From CAVXTT01 sp963764685 (GTDB lineage Bacteria; Bacteroidota; Ignavibacteria; Ignavibacteriales; Ignavibacteriaceae), in the NCBI GenBank assembly GCA_963764685.1, contig CAVXTT010000012.1:1-64000 (forward strand): a stretch of DNA of 64,000 bases, given 5' to 3'. The notes beneath the pieces are model-generated. The model worked only from the letters and a program-made list of their open reading frames with translations, ran no database searches and was not told where the DNA came from. The first letter of the stretch is position 1. Each line of letters opens with the position of its first letter. Positions 38,469 through 46,141 of the stretch are shown in pieces. A program made the position numbers and the translations under genes.

Positions 38469-38651
38469 TTAATCCTCTTTAAGTTCATTAGTATCTAAAA
38501 TTATTAGTTCTGATCTGAGTCTTTTTGTTAATTGACGGGCTATCCTGATTGCTTCCAATTTCAAATTATGAGTCGAAACGGGATATTCTTTTCCCGATTG
38601 TTTGACAGCCCAATTTCCGAAAAAGGGGACTACATAAATATCTCTGTTCAT
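38469..38651 (-). CDS. DUF2188 domain protein (60 aa)
   Basis: A small cytoplasmic protein matching the DUF2188 pattern: IYVVPFFGNWAVKQSGKE, then a helix KLEAIRIARQLTKRLRSELI and LDTNEL. DUF2188 proteins (about 60-80 aa) have a beta-beta-alpha-beta layout and no known function. The ATG at 38651 is chosen over 38702 because AAAAAGGA stands 6 nt before it and the extra N-terminal residues are not part of the family. An 8-bp inverted repeat at 38695-38719 lies just upstream. Confidence 0.8.
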   Translation of the reverse strand: MNRDIYVVPFFGNWAVKQSGKEYPVSTHNLKLEAIRIARQLTKRLRSELIILDTNELKED

Positions 38652-38694
38652 AATATTTCCTTTTTTATAACCGGAGTAAATTAACAGTAAAATT

Positions 38695-38719
38695 GTGATC
38701 ATTTATTGCCTATGATCAC
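38695..38719. promoter_or_regulatory. Operator-like inverted repeat GTGATCAT-N9-ATGATCAC
   Basis: A perfect 8-bp inverted repeat with a 9-bp spacer, in the gap between the divergent DUF2188 gene (start 38651) and the 40-codon ORF (start 38815). Size and symmetry fit a dimeric repressor site, but no cognate regulator is in the window. Confidence 0.5.
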
Positions 38720-38814
38720 TTACAGTTCATAAAAATACTTTTTTTAATTTGTGAAAAGAAAATCACAGATTGTTTAAACGACAATGTTAAATTGAGAATA
38801 AAAAGAGGATTCCA

Positions 38815-38937
38815 ATGACAAGATTTCTTAGACGTGTAAAGGGGATCGCTGGCACAGTAGCAGCAATTTCGGGTGCTATCATTGCAGTGAGTGCTGTTTT
38901 AAAGAAAAGAAAAAGAAGGAGGTTTTTCCTTTTCTGA
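38815..38937 (+). CDS. Small membrane protein with basic tail (40 aa)
   Basis: A 40-aa ORF: MTRFLRRVKG, a small-residue-rich hydrophobic segment IAGTVAAISGAIIAVSAVL (about residues 11-29), then KKRKRRRFFLF. AAGAGG stands 7 nt before the ATG. The layout of one span flanked by positive charges is that of a small inner-membrane peptide; it could also be read as a type I toxin-like peptide, but there is no antisense RNA evidence. It is convergent with the NfeD gene, whose stop is 6 nt away. Confidence 0.5.
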   Translation: MTRFLRRVKGIAGTVAAISGAIIAVSAVLKKRKRRRFFLF

Positions 38938-38943
38938 AAAAAA

Positions 38944-40260
38944 TTATTTTATTTCTTTAACGACTACCTTTACTCCTTCCACACGGAGTACTTTTATCCG
39001 GCTGCCCCGTTCAATGTAGTCCCAATCGGCCATTACATCAACGCGGGCTCCGTTTATTTCTGCAGTTCCGGCCGGCCGGAGTGTAGTTAATGCAACTCCT
39101 TCAGCTCCCAGTAATTCTTTATCTGAGGGAAACGAAACAAATCCTTTTTCGGCTGTTTCTTCTTCAGCCAAAACGAGTTTATTGAAAGTTGTGCTTTTGG
39201 GAAGAAATTTAAGCATTAGCGCTACGAGTACAAGTGTTGCGACAAGTGCACCGGTTAATTGAATAATTGCAACAGAAATTGAATTAAAATCAAAGTAGAT
39301 TTCATTTGAGATCAGGGCAAAAAACAGCGATGCAATAATCAGGACAATCCCTCCTATACCGGCAAATCCGAATCCCGGGATAACAAATATTTCTAAAGCC
39401 AAAAGGATTACACCTGCCAGGAATAACAGGATTTCCAGCATTGAGGCAAGCTCTAATATATAGGAAGATCCGAAAAATAATGCCAAAGCTATAAGACCGA
39501 CAGTACCGCCTACTCCCCATCCAGGCGTTTTAATCTCAGCAAATATTCCTAATAAACCTATCATTATCAAAAGTGAAGAAACTATCGGATTATTAATGAA
39601 GCTGACAACTTCTTCAGCCCAGTTTGATTTTATTCTGATTACTTCTGCACCCTTTAAATCATAATGTGCAAGAGCCTGATTCAGATCTGATTCAACATAA
39701 TCCGCAATCTTGTATTTTAAGGCTTCTTCTGAAGTAAGGGTGATTAAGGTAGTGCTGTCATCCAGTCCCTCGATAACAATTCTTTCATCTACCATTCCCT
39801 GGGCTATGTCAGTACGCCTGCCGTTACGTTCTGCTGTGGAACGCATTTCCGACCTCATATATGACTGATATTTCTCTCCCACCTTCTGCCCGGTCTGATC
39901 AACTACAGTGGCAGCACCAATACTGCTTCCGGGTACCATAACGATATATTTACAAGAGAGTGCAATGAGGGCACCCGCAGAAATTGCCCTGTTATTAATA
40001 AAAGCTATAGTTGGAATCCGGCTCGCCAGGATGGCATCCTTGATCTGGGTAGCGGCGTCTACTCTTCCGCCGAATGTATTTATCTTGAATATTATTGCAT
40101 CGATATTATGTTTCTCTGCATCAGAAACCACGCGACGCAGATATGGAGCTAACCCGAGATCGATTTCTCCATTTATTTCCCCGAGGTAAACCCTTTTTTG
40201 GGGAATGACCTCAGAACAAAATAATAATGCTATGATGAAAGAGTAGAACAAGATTTTCAT
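38944..40260 (-). CDS. NfeD family membrane-bound serine protease (ClpP-class)
   Basis: A 438-aa protein of the long NfeD type. It has a signal peptide, an extracytoplasmic ClpP-like serine protease domain (about 25-205), about four membrane spans (225-345) and a C-terminal OB-fold NfeD domain (about 370-438). Catalytic features are NRAISAGALIALSC with Ser at about 92 and the downstream KYQSYMRSEMRSTAERNGR region with the likely Lys partner; NTFGGRVDAATQIKDAI precedes them. Such proteases pair with stomatin/SPFH proteins and cleave membrane substrates; no stomatin gene is adjacent. It is transcribed alone, with 129 nt to ribBA. Confidence 0.93.
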   Translation of the reverse strand: MKILFYSFIIALLFCSEVIPQKRVYLGEINGEIDLGLAPYLRRVVSDAEKHNIDAIIFKINTFGGRVDAATQIKDAILASRIPTIAFINNRAISAGALIALSCKYIVMVPGSSIGAATVVDQTGQKVGEKYQSYMRSEMRSTAERNGRRTDIAQGMVDERIVIEGLDDSTTLITLTSEEALKYKIADYVESDLNQALAHYDLKGAEVIRIKSNWAEEVVSFINNPIVSSLLIMIGLLGIFAEIKTPGWGVGGTVGLIALALFFGSSYILELASMLEILLFLAGVILLALEIFVIPGFGFAGIGGIVLIIASLFFALISNEIYFDFNSISVAIIQLTGALVATLVLVALMLKFLPKSTTFNKLVLAEEETAEKGFVSFPSDKELLGAEGVALTTLRPAGTAEINGARVDVMADWDYIERGSRIKVLRVEGVKVVVKEIK

Positions 40261-40389
40261 TACAACCTCTGCAGACCTTCAATTAACTGTAAGGTAAAAT
40301 TAGTAAATTTTATTTCCTTATGATATACTTGAAAAGTTCTTAACGGGTTCCTTAACCGGCAGAATTCGTAATAATCAAAGCAGGTGGAA

Positions 40390-41613
40390 TTATTTAGAAG
40401 TAACGTGCAGCGTATCGCCGTTCAGGATAAGGTGTCCGAGTTTATCCCTCTTGGTTTGAAGATATTTCTCATTGGAAGCATTTGGTTCTATTTCAATGGG
40501 TACCCGTTCAACTATTTCAAGCCCGTAGCCCTTAAGTCCTACAACTTTTTTGGGATTGTTGGTTAATAACCTGATTTTTCTGATTCCCAGATCCAGTAAA
40601 ATCTGAGCCCCTATTCCATAATCCCTCAGGTCAGGTTTAAATCCTAAAGCTTCGTTAGCCTCACAGGTGTCTTTCCCTTCATCCTGCAGTTTATATGCAA
40701 GAATTTTATTAGCAAGACCAATGCCTCTTCCCTCCTGACGCATATAGACTAAAACTCCGCATCCGGACTCATTGATCTGGTGAAGAGCTGAATTTAACTG
40801 ATCGTGGCAATCGCATCTGAGAGAATTAAATACATCACCGGTGAGGCATTCAGAATGCATTCTCACCAGAACGGGTTCTTCAGAACTAATATTTCCCTTT
40901 ACCAGGGCTATCTGTTTCTTCCCGTCGAGTGAATTCTTATATAAGTGAAGTCTGAATTCACCGTGTGCGGTGGGAAAATTTATATCAGTTATCTTCTCAA
41001 TAAGCTTTTCTTTCCGTATCCGGTACTGAATTATATCTTTAACCGTTATGATCTTTAGCCCGAAATCGGCAGCCATTTGCAGCAGATCGGGTACCCTCGC
41101 CATTTCCCCATTATCCTTTAATATTTCACAGAGTACGCCTGCGGGGTATAATCCGGTAAGACGGCAGAGATCGAATACGGCTTCAGTATGCCCTGCCCGC
41201 CGGAGAACTCCTTCATTGAATGCTCTTAACGGGAATATATGTCCGGGACGTGCAAAATCATCCGGAACAGAATCTTTACTGATTAGTTTCTTAATAGTAA
41301 TTGCTCTGTCGGCAGCTGAAATCCCTGTAGTTGTACCTTCTTTTGCATCGACGGTAACAGTAAATTGTGTACCATGCAGTGCTGAATTGGAATCAACCAT
41401 CAGGGGAAGACCTAGTTCATCAAGTCTGTCACCGGAAAGAGCGACACATACCATTCCCCTTCCGTGCTTGATCAGAAAATTAATTATATCAGGGGTGACG
41501 AACTCCGCTGCACATACAAAGTCACCTTCATTTTCTCTATCTTCATCATCAACGACAATAATGATCCTGCCGTTTCTAATCTCTTCGATAGCTTGTTCAA
41601 CTGTACAAAACAT
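40390..41613 (-). CDS. ribBA: RibBA: DHBP synthase / GTP cyclohydrolase II
   Basis: A 407-aa bifunctional riboflavin enzyme. The N-terminal 3,4-dihydroxy-2-butanone-4-phosphate synthase (about 1-200) has VDDEDRENEGDFVCAAEFV (acidic metal site), HTEAVFDLCRLTGLYPAGV and CEI. The C-terminal GTP cyclohydrolase II (about 205-400) has MHSECLTGDVFNSLRCDCHD with three zinc cysteines, YMRQEGRGIGL and DYGIGAQILLDLGI. Both active sites look complete. It forms both precursors for lumazine, but no other rib gene or FMN riboswitch is nearby. It lies 21 nt after yajC in the tgt-yajC-ribBA run. Confidence 0.96.
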   Translation of the reverse strand: MFCTVEQAIEEIRNGRIIIVVDDEDRENEGDFVCAAEFVTPDIINFLIKHGRGMVCVALSGDRLDELGLPLMVDSNSALHGTQFTVTVDAKEGTTTGISAADRAITIKKLISKDSVPDDFARPGHIFPLRAFNEGVLRRAGHTEAVFDLCRLTGLYPAGVLCEILKDNGEMARVPDLLQMAADFGLKIITVKDIIQYRIRKEKLIEKITDINFPTAHGEFRLHLYKNSLDGKKQIALVKGNISSEEPVLVRMHSECLTGDVFNSLRCDCHDQLNSALHQINESGCGVLVYMRQEGRGIGLANKILAYKLQDEGKDTCEANEALGFKPDLRDYGIGAQILLDLGIRKIRLLTNNPKKVVGLKGYGLEIVERVPIEIEPNASNEKYLQTKRDKLGHLILNGDTLHVTSK

Positions 41614-41634
41614 TTTAGATCCCGGGTGAACTAG

Positions 41635-41949
41635 TTAAATATTTGATTCTTTTGAAATTATTGTAGCTACAGCACTTCTTTCAAATTTCAATTTAATATT
41701 ATCAGAAACCTGAAGAAGTACAGTTTTTTCGTCAATGCCTGCAATGGTTCCGTGTAAACCGCCGCTGGTGACTATTTTATCACCTTTCTGCATATTGGAA
41801 AGCATTTTCTCTCTTTCTTTTGCTCTCTTCTGCTGGGGCCTGATGATCATAAAATAAAAGATCACGAATATTGCACCAAACATTATAACGGTGCTCATAA
41901 GATTACCACCCCCACCATCGGGTGATGCCATTGCTATAATATAATTCAT
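41635..41949 (-). CDS. yajC: Preprotein translocase subunit YajC
   Basis: A 104-aa single-span protein. The membrane segment (TVIMFGAIFVIFYFMIIRP) is followed at once by the family mark RPQQKRAKEREKMLSNMQKGD, then the conserved KIVTSGGLHGTIAGID and a beta-rich end. YajC is the auxiliary SecDF partner in the Sec translocon. Four-base overlap with tgt (ATGA) is the common tgt-yajC arrangement; secDF is not adjacent here, as ribBA follows instead. Confidence 0.95.
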   Translation of the reverse strand: MNYIIAMASPDGGGGNLMSTVIMFGAIFVIFYFMIIRPQQKRAKEREKMLSNMQKGDKIVTSGGLHGTIAGIDEKTVLLQVSDNIKLKFERSAVATIISKESNI

Positions 41950-43091
41950 TTATTCTCCGTTGTTTTTTCTCTGATAATTTTTTTAACAAATTCTTCTTTC
42001 CACCTGATAAATGTACCCTCTTTTATTTTTTCTCCTGCGGTTTTCATAATATCCATATAAAAATGAAGATTATGAATACTTGCCAGTTCCAATGCTAATA
42101 TTTCTTCTGCGATGAATAGATGTCTCAAATATGACTTCGTAAAATTTCTGCATGTATAACAGTCACAGTTTTCGTCTACAGTACCAAAATCATCTTTATA
42201 TCTTGCATTTCTCATGGCAAGAATACCGGTTGATGTAAAAAGATATGCATTCCTTGCATTTCGGGTCGGCATTACGCAATCAAACATATCTACACCTCTT
42301 CCTATTGCCTCCAGTATGTTTTCAGGTCGTCCTACACCCATAAGATATCTTGGCTTATCGTGAGGCATCATACCTGTTGTAAAATCCACTATCTCATACA
42401 TCTTATCGGCAGGTTCACCTACTGCCAAACCCCCAATGGCATATCCGTCAAAATTCATTGTGCTAAGTTCCCGGGCTGAAATTTCACGCAGGTCTTTGTA
42501 TATACTTCCCTGGATGATACCGAAGAGGAACTGCTCGTGATCGTACAAGGGTTTTGAATTATTAAAAGCTGCAAGATTTAATTCCGCCCATTCCGAAGTA
42601 AGATTCACAGATTTAGCTGCATAATCATATTCACAAGGATAAGGAGTGCATTCATCGAGAACCATCATTATGTCAGAGCCGATAAACCTTTGAATTTCAA
42701 TTACTTTAGCAGGTGTAAAGAAGTGTTTTGAACCATCAAGGTGTGACTTAAATTCAACTCCATCGGACTTTATTTTCCTCAGTTCTGATAAACTGAAGAC
42801 CTGGTAACCACCGCTGTCTGTTAATATAGGACGGTGCCATCCCATAAATTTATGTAGACCGCCGGCTTTATTAAGGACTTCCGTACCTGGTCTTAAGTAC
42901 AGATGATAAGTATTAGAAAGAACAATTTGTGCATTAATATCATTTACTAAAAATTCGTTATTAACTGCTTTTACAGTCCCCTGGGTTCCTACGGGCATAA
43001 AAACAGGAGTTTGGATCATTCCGTGTTCTGTTTTCAGCGATCCTGTTCGTGCTTTTGAAAAGGGGTCTACAGCGGTTATTTGGAAATTCAA
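41946..43091 (-). CDS. tgt: tRNA-guanine transglycosylase (Tgt)
   Basis: A 381-aa enzyme that exchanges guanine-34 for preQ1 in tRNA-Asp, -Asn, -His and -Tyr. Visible features are FMPVGTQGTVKAV, the substrate site MGWHRPILTDSGGYQVFSL, the nucleophile region MFDCVMPTRNARNAYLFTS, and the zinc site DCYTCRNF with the later HNLHFYM histidine. Length is right for the bacterial enzyme. A promoter of Bacteroidota type lies at 43117-43148, giving a leader of about 20 nt, so tgt heads tgt-yajC-ribBA. Confidence 0.96.
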   Translation of the reverse strand: MNFQITAVDPFSKARTGSLKTEHGMIQTPVFMPVGTQGTVKAVNNEFLVNDINAQIVLSNTYHLYLRPGTEVLNKAGGLHKFMGWHRPILTDSGGYQVFSLSELRKIKSDGVEFKSHLDGSKHFFTPAKVIEIQRFIGSDIMMVLDECTPYPCEYDYAAKSVNLTSEWAELNLAAFNNSKPLYDHEQFLFGIIQGSIYKDLREISARELSTMNFDGYAIGGLAVGEPADKMYEIVDFTTGMMPHDKPRYLMGVGRPENILEAIGRGVDMFDCVMPTRNARNAYLFTSTGILAMRNARYKDDFGTVDENCDCYTCRNFTKSYLRHLFIAEEILALELASIHNLHFYMDIMKTAGEKIKEGTFIRWKEEFVKKIIREKTTENK

Positions 43092-43116
43092 TAAGCCTTA
43101 GAAAATAATATATTTA

Positions 43117-43148
43117 CAAATTTAAGGTTAATCTATCCAACTGCCAAA
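43117..43148 (-). promoter_or_regulatory. Promoter of tgt-yajC-ribBA (TTTG-N20-TAAATTTG)
   Basis: On the minus strand, TTTG (43148-43145) and TAAATTTG (43124-43117) are separated by 20 nt, matching the -33/-7 consensus of Bacteroidota. The transcription start would be at about 43111, some 20 nt before the tgt ATG (43091). Confidence 0.6.
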
Positions 43149-43165
43149 ACAAAAAACAATGGATA

Positions 43166-43564
43166 TCATTTAAGAAAACGGGCTATTTCATCCCGTTCTG
43201 GCATTCGGCAAGTTTCTTTTTTGCCGAATATCCTAAAACGGTTTTTTGCAATAAATGAATAAAGCCAATCTCTCAGCTTTTTAGGAAGGATCTTAAAAAT
43301 TTTAAGCAATCTATAAGGTAAGGGCAGATGTTCTGCAATCAGAAACACTGCATCCGATTTATTAAAATAGTGGTTATTTTTAACAACAATGAAGGTATCG
43401 AAATCCGACTGATGCAATCCAAATCTTTTTAGGTATTTCTGACCTGAATCAGATTGAAGAGGAGAAAAAACAAATATTCTTCTTCTGTCTAACCTAAGGA
43501 TTAAGTTAATCCAGAAATTGCAGAAATTGCAAATTCCGTCAAAAAGGATTACGTATTTATTCAT
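43166..43564 (-). CDS. DCC family thiol-disulfide oxidoreductase-like protein (DUF393)
   Basis: A 132-aa protein. The defining motif is in the N-terminus: VILFDGICNFCNFWINLIL (DxxCxxC). The following FSPLQSDSGQKYLKRF and SDAVFLIAEHLPLPYRLLKI fit the DUF393/DCC family, which has a thioredoxin-like fold. Its redox substrate is unknown. It overlaps the CorC-like gene by 8 nt and is the last gene of the eight-gene run that begins with thyA. Confidence 0.92.
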   Translation of the reverse strand: MNKYVILFDGICNFCNFWINLILRLDRRRIFVFSPLQSDSGQKYLKRFGLHQSDFDTFIVVKNNHYFNKSDAVFLIAEHLPLPYRLLKIFKILPKKLRDWLYSFIAKNRFRIFGKKETCRMPERDEIARFLK

Positions 43565-44798
43565 TAATTGATTGATCGGGCGGGGGTAATAAAGTGATTT
43601 TTACAATATCAATATGTGTCGGAGAGGATCTTGCAATTAGAATATTCATATTATCTATTATAACCGTCTCCCCCTCAGTTGGTATTCGTCCAATTTTCGA
43701 AATAATAAAACCTCCCAAAGTCTCATAGTCACCTTGAGGCAGGTTTAATGAGTATTTCTCATTAATATGATCAATCTCAACTTTGCCTGATACCAGGTAT
43801 GTATCGGGAGATATTTTTCTACAGATATTTTCTTCAACATCATATTCATCCTTAATCTCACCGAACAATTCCTCCATAATATCTTCTATGGTTACTATTC
43901 CTGCCGTCCCTCCGAATTCATCGATCACCACAGCAATAGAGACCCCTCTCTGTAAAAACTCATTCAGCATCTCAAAACTTTTCTTAGTCTCGGGCACAAA
44001 TATTACTTCCCTGATAATGCTTTTTACATCCGGAGGATTTCTAAAAAGATCATAAGCAAAGACAACTCCTTTAATATTATCCAGGTTGTTCTCGAATACA
44101 GGAATTTTGGAATATCCCGATTCCACAAACACATCAAGAACATCGCTTATCTCCTGATCAATTTCTACCCCAACTATCTCAGTCCTGGGACGCATAGCCT
44201 CATATACACGCTGATCACTTAATTCAAGCACACGGGTTATTATATCACTTTCATTTTTCTGAACAATGCCTGCCTCCTGACTCTCCTTTACTAATGAGCC
44301 AATATCCTCCCTGCTAAAAAGATAATTAATATTTTCCTGTGAAATATTTTTTGATCTTGTGAAAACGGACGAAATACTTGAAAGTATTTTTACAAACGGA
44401 TAGAGTATAAAACTTATAAGCCGAAGCGGAATGATTGAAATTAATATTACCCGGTCAGCCAGTTCCCTGGCGAAATATTTTGGCAGCAGTTCACCGAAAA
44501 TTAAAATCAGACCGCTGGATATGAGTAAAATAGAAACCTGGGAATACCCGAAGACTTCGGATAAAACAACGGTGCTTAAGGAGGCAAATGCAATGTTAAC
44601 AATCGTGTTGCCTATCAGGATCGTAGAGAAAAATTGCTGCTGATTTTTAAGATAGAAGAGAGCATTTTTTGCAGCCAGGTTATTTTTTCTTGCTCTGACT
44701 TCAATTTTGATTTTGTTAGCTACGACGAATGCTATTTCGGTACCAGAGAAAAAAGCACTGAACAGGATGAAAATCAGTAAGTAGCTTATACTATCCAT
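43557..44798 (-). CDS. Hemolysin/CorC family protein (CNNM + CBS domains)
   Basis: A 413-aa membrane protein. The N-terminal DUF21/CNNM region (about 1-190) starts LLIFILFSAFFSGTEIAFVV with three to four hydrophobic segments. A CBS pair (about 200-320) contains MRPRTEIVGVEIDQEISDV and VIDEFGGTAGIVTIEDIMEE. The CorC_HlyC domain closes the protein (about 335-410). Members take part in Mg2+/Co2+ handling; in gliding Bacteroidota a relative is GldE. It is not a toxin. The start is 4 nt after the upstream lipoprotein stop. Confidence 0.93.
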   Translation of the reverse strand: MDSISYLLIFILFSAFFSGTEIAFVVANKIKIEVRARKNNLAAKNALFYLKNQQQFFSTILIGNTIVNIAFASLSTVVLSEVFGYSQVSILLISSGLILIFGELLPKYFARELADRVILISIIPLRLISFILYPFVKILSSISSVFTRSKNISQENINYLFSREDIGSLVKESQEAGIVQKNESDIITRVLELSDQRVYEAMRPRTEIVGVEIDQEISDVLDVFVESGYSKIPVFENNLDNIKGVVFAYDLFRNPPDVKSIIREVIFVPETKKSFEMLNEFLQRGVSIAVVIDEFGGTAGIVTIEDIMEELFGEIKDEYDVEENICRKISPDTYLVSGKVEIDHINEKYSLNLPQGDYETLGGFIISKIGRIPTEGETVIIDNMNILIARSSPTHIDIVKITLLPPPDQSINE

Positions 44799-44802
44799 AA
44801 AA

Positions 44803-45261
44803 TCAGTATGCCTTTTCTATTTCCAGGCTGTCAACAGTACATTCAATCTCAGTTTCATCAATTGAAAAATGCAGAACGGCCGAAATAAGCTGAGTGTCGT
44901 TTATATCTCCGTGAATGCTTAAGCCGGGCTTGGTACCGAATATAAATCTATATTGTTTATTAGTCGCTAAAATGTTGACTGAATCCTGCGTAACGGCTTC
45001 AAAAGATGGGACGATATAATATATTTCCTCCCCCTGCCGGATGATCGTTATTTTGTCCAATTTGATATCCCGGAGTATCCCGGAATTAGAATTCAAAAGC
45101 ACTTCCCCGCCAACGTGAAAAGAAGACGGGCCACCAGGCATTAGATTATACCAGGCATTAATACTCATAACTTTTACTGAAATTTTTGTTTCCTCTTTAG
45201 AAATATCAGCTGAACATCCTTGAATTAACCAAAGAAATAAAATAATAAATGCTGTTTTCAT
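44803..45261 (-). CDS. Putative lipoprotein (152 aa)
   Basis: A protein with a lipobox signal (MKTAFIILFLWLIQGC, Cys16) and a beta-rich body, including SINAWYNLMPGGPSSFHVGG, ILRDIKLDKITIIRQGEEIY and TIKLHFSIDETEI-like strands. The pattern resembles bacterial proteins with a single immunoglobulin-like domain, but no named family is certain. Its start codon overlaps the end of the UbiA-like gene by one base; it ends 4 nt before the CorC-like gene, suggesting co-translation. The lipid anchor at Cys16 predicts a periplasmic location. Function unknown. Confidence 0.78.
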   Translation of the reverse strand: MKTAFIILFLWLIQGCSADISKEETKISVKVMSINAWYNLMPGGPSSFHVGGEVLLNSNSGILRDIKLDKITIIRQGEEIYYIVPSFEAVTQDSVNILATNKQYRFIFGTKPGLSIHGDINDTQLISAVLHFSIDETEIECTVDSLEIEKAY

Positions 45262-46139
45262 TAAATTTTTCTGTAGATAATCAATGTAGTTGCAATAATA
45301 TATAACATAATAGTGATTATAATGGATATATCTTTCAAGATTTCTTCGCTTGTATTTTCCCCTTTCTTATTCATAAAAACCAGGTACATATACCTGAATA
45401 TTCCATATACAACAAATGGAGTAGTGAAGATGAGATTTTCAGTGCCAAATGCTGCGACAGTTCTGGCTGATACAGTATAGAGAGCATAACAGATTATAAC
45501 ACCTGCAGCAGCAATGGTTGCCATCTGTTCTGTAAAACTAATAGAATAGTACTCAAGTACTTTTCTTGTGCCAGTTGGGTTAACCTCTGTCAGAAGCTGA
45601 AGTTCTGAAAAACGCTTCATAACACCGAGGAAAAGAGAAATAAACATTGTTGTCAAAATCAGCCAGGATGATATTTCCACATTTATCACGTATGCCCCGG
45701 CTATTATTCTAATCATAAAACCGGCTGCAATACTGAAAACATCCAGCAGAACGATATGCTTAAACCTTAATGTGTATAAAATATTCAATACAAGGAAAAT
45801 CCCGACGGACAGGATAAACTTTACATTGAACGCAGGAAGAGCTGAAGCTACAATTGCTAAAAGAATAATTATAATTATATATGCGTGTCTTGTTGAAATT
45901 TTACCTGAGGCAATTGGCCTGTTTTTCTTTGTGGGGTGAGCCCTGTCTGATTCAGCATCTACTATATCATTAAAAACATAAACTACACTGGACAATAGAC
46001 AAAAGACAGAAAAGCCAGCCAGGGTTTTAAGAAAATAATCTGAATCAAACAGGTTCTGTGAAAACACGAGAGGGGTAAAAACAAAGAAATTTTTAATCCA
46101 CTGGGGAATCCTTAAAAGTTTATAATACTGTGGAAGCAT
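45261..46139 (-). CDS. UbiA-family prenyltransferase (decaprenyl-phosphate phosphoribosyltransferase-like)
   Basis: A 292-aa enzyme with about eight hydrophobic segments. The first Asp-rich motif is VYVFNDIVDAESDRAHPTKK (NDxxDxxxD) and the second is in the helix around LRFKHIVLLDVFSIAAGFMI. The N-terminal RIPQWIKNFFVFTPLVFSQ is the pattern of the decaprenylphosphoryl-5-phosphoribose synthase branch rather than of quinone-making UbiA. Such enzymes move phosphoribose to a polyprenyl phosphate; the acceptor here is unknown. It ends the thyA-folA-mutL-mcm run with 2-nt gaps. Confidence 0.85.
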   Translation of the reverse strand: MLPQYYKLLRIPQWIKNFFVFTPLVFSQNLFDSDYFLKTLAGFSVFCLLSSVVYVFNDIVDAESDRAHPTKKNRPIASGKISTRHAYIIIIILLAIVASALPAFNVKFILSVGIFLVLNILYTLRFKHIVLLDVFSIAAGFMIRIIAGAYVINVEISSWLILTTMFISLFLGVMKRFSELQLLTEVNPTGTRKVLEYYSISFTEQMATIAAAGVIICYALYTVSARTVAAFGTENLIFTTPFVVYGIFRYMYLVFMNKKGENTSEEILKDISIIITIMLYIIATTLIIYRKI

Positions 46140-46141
46140 TA

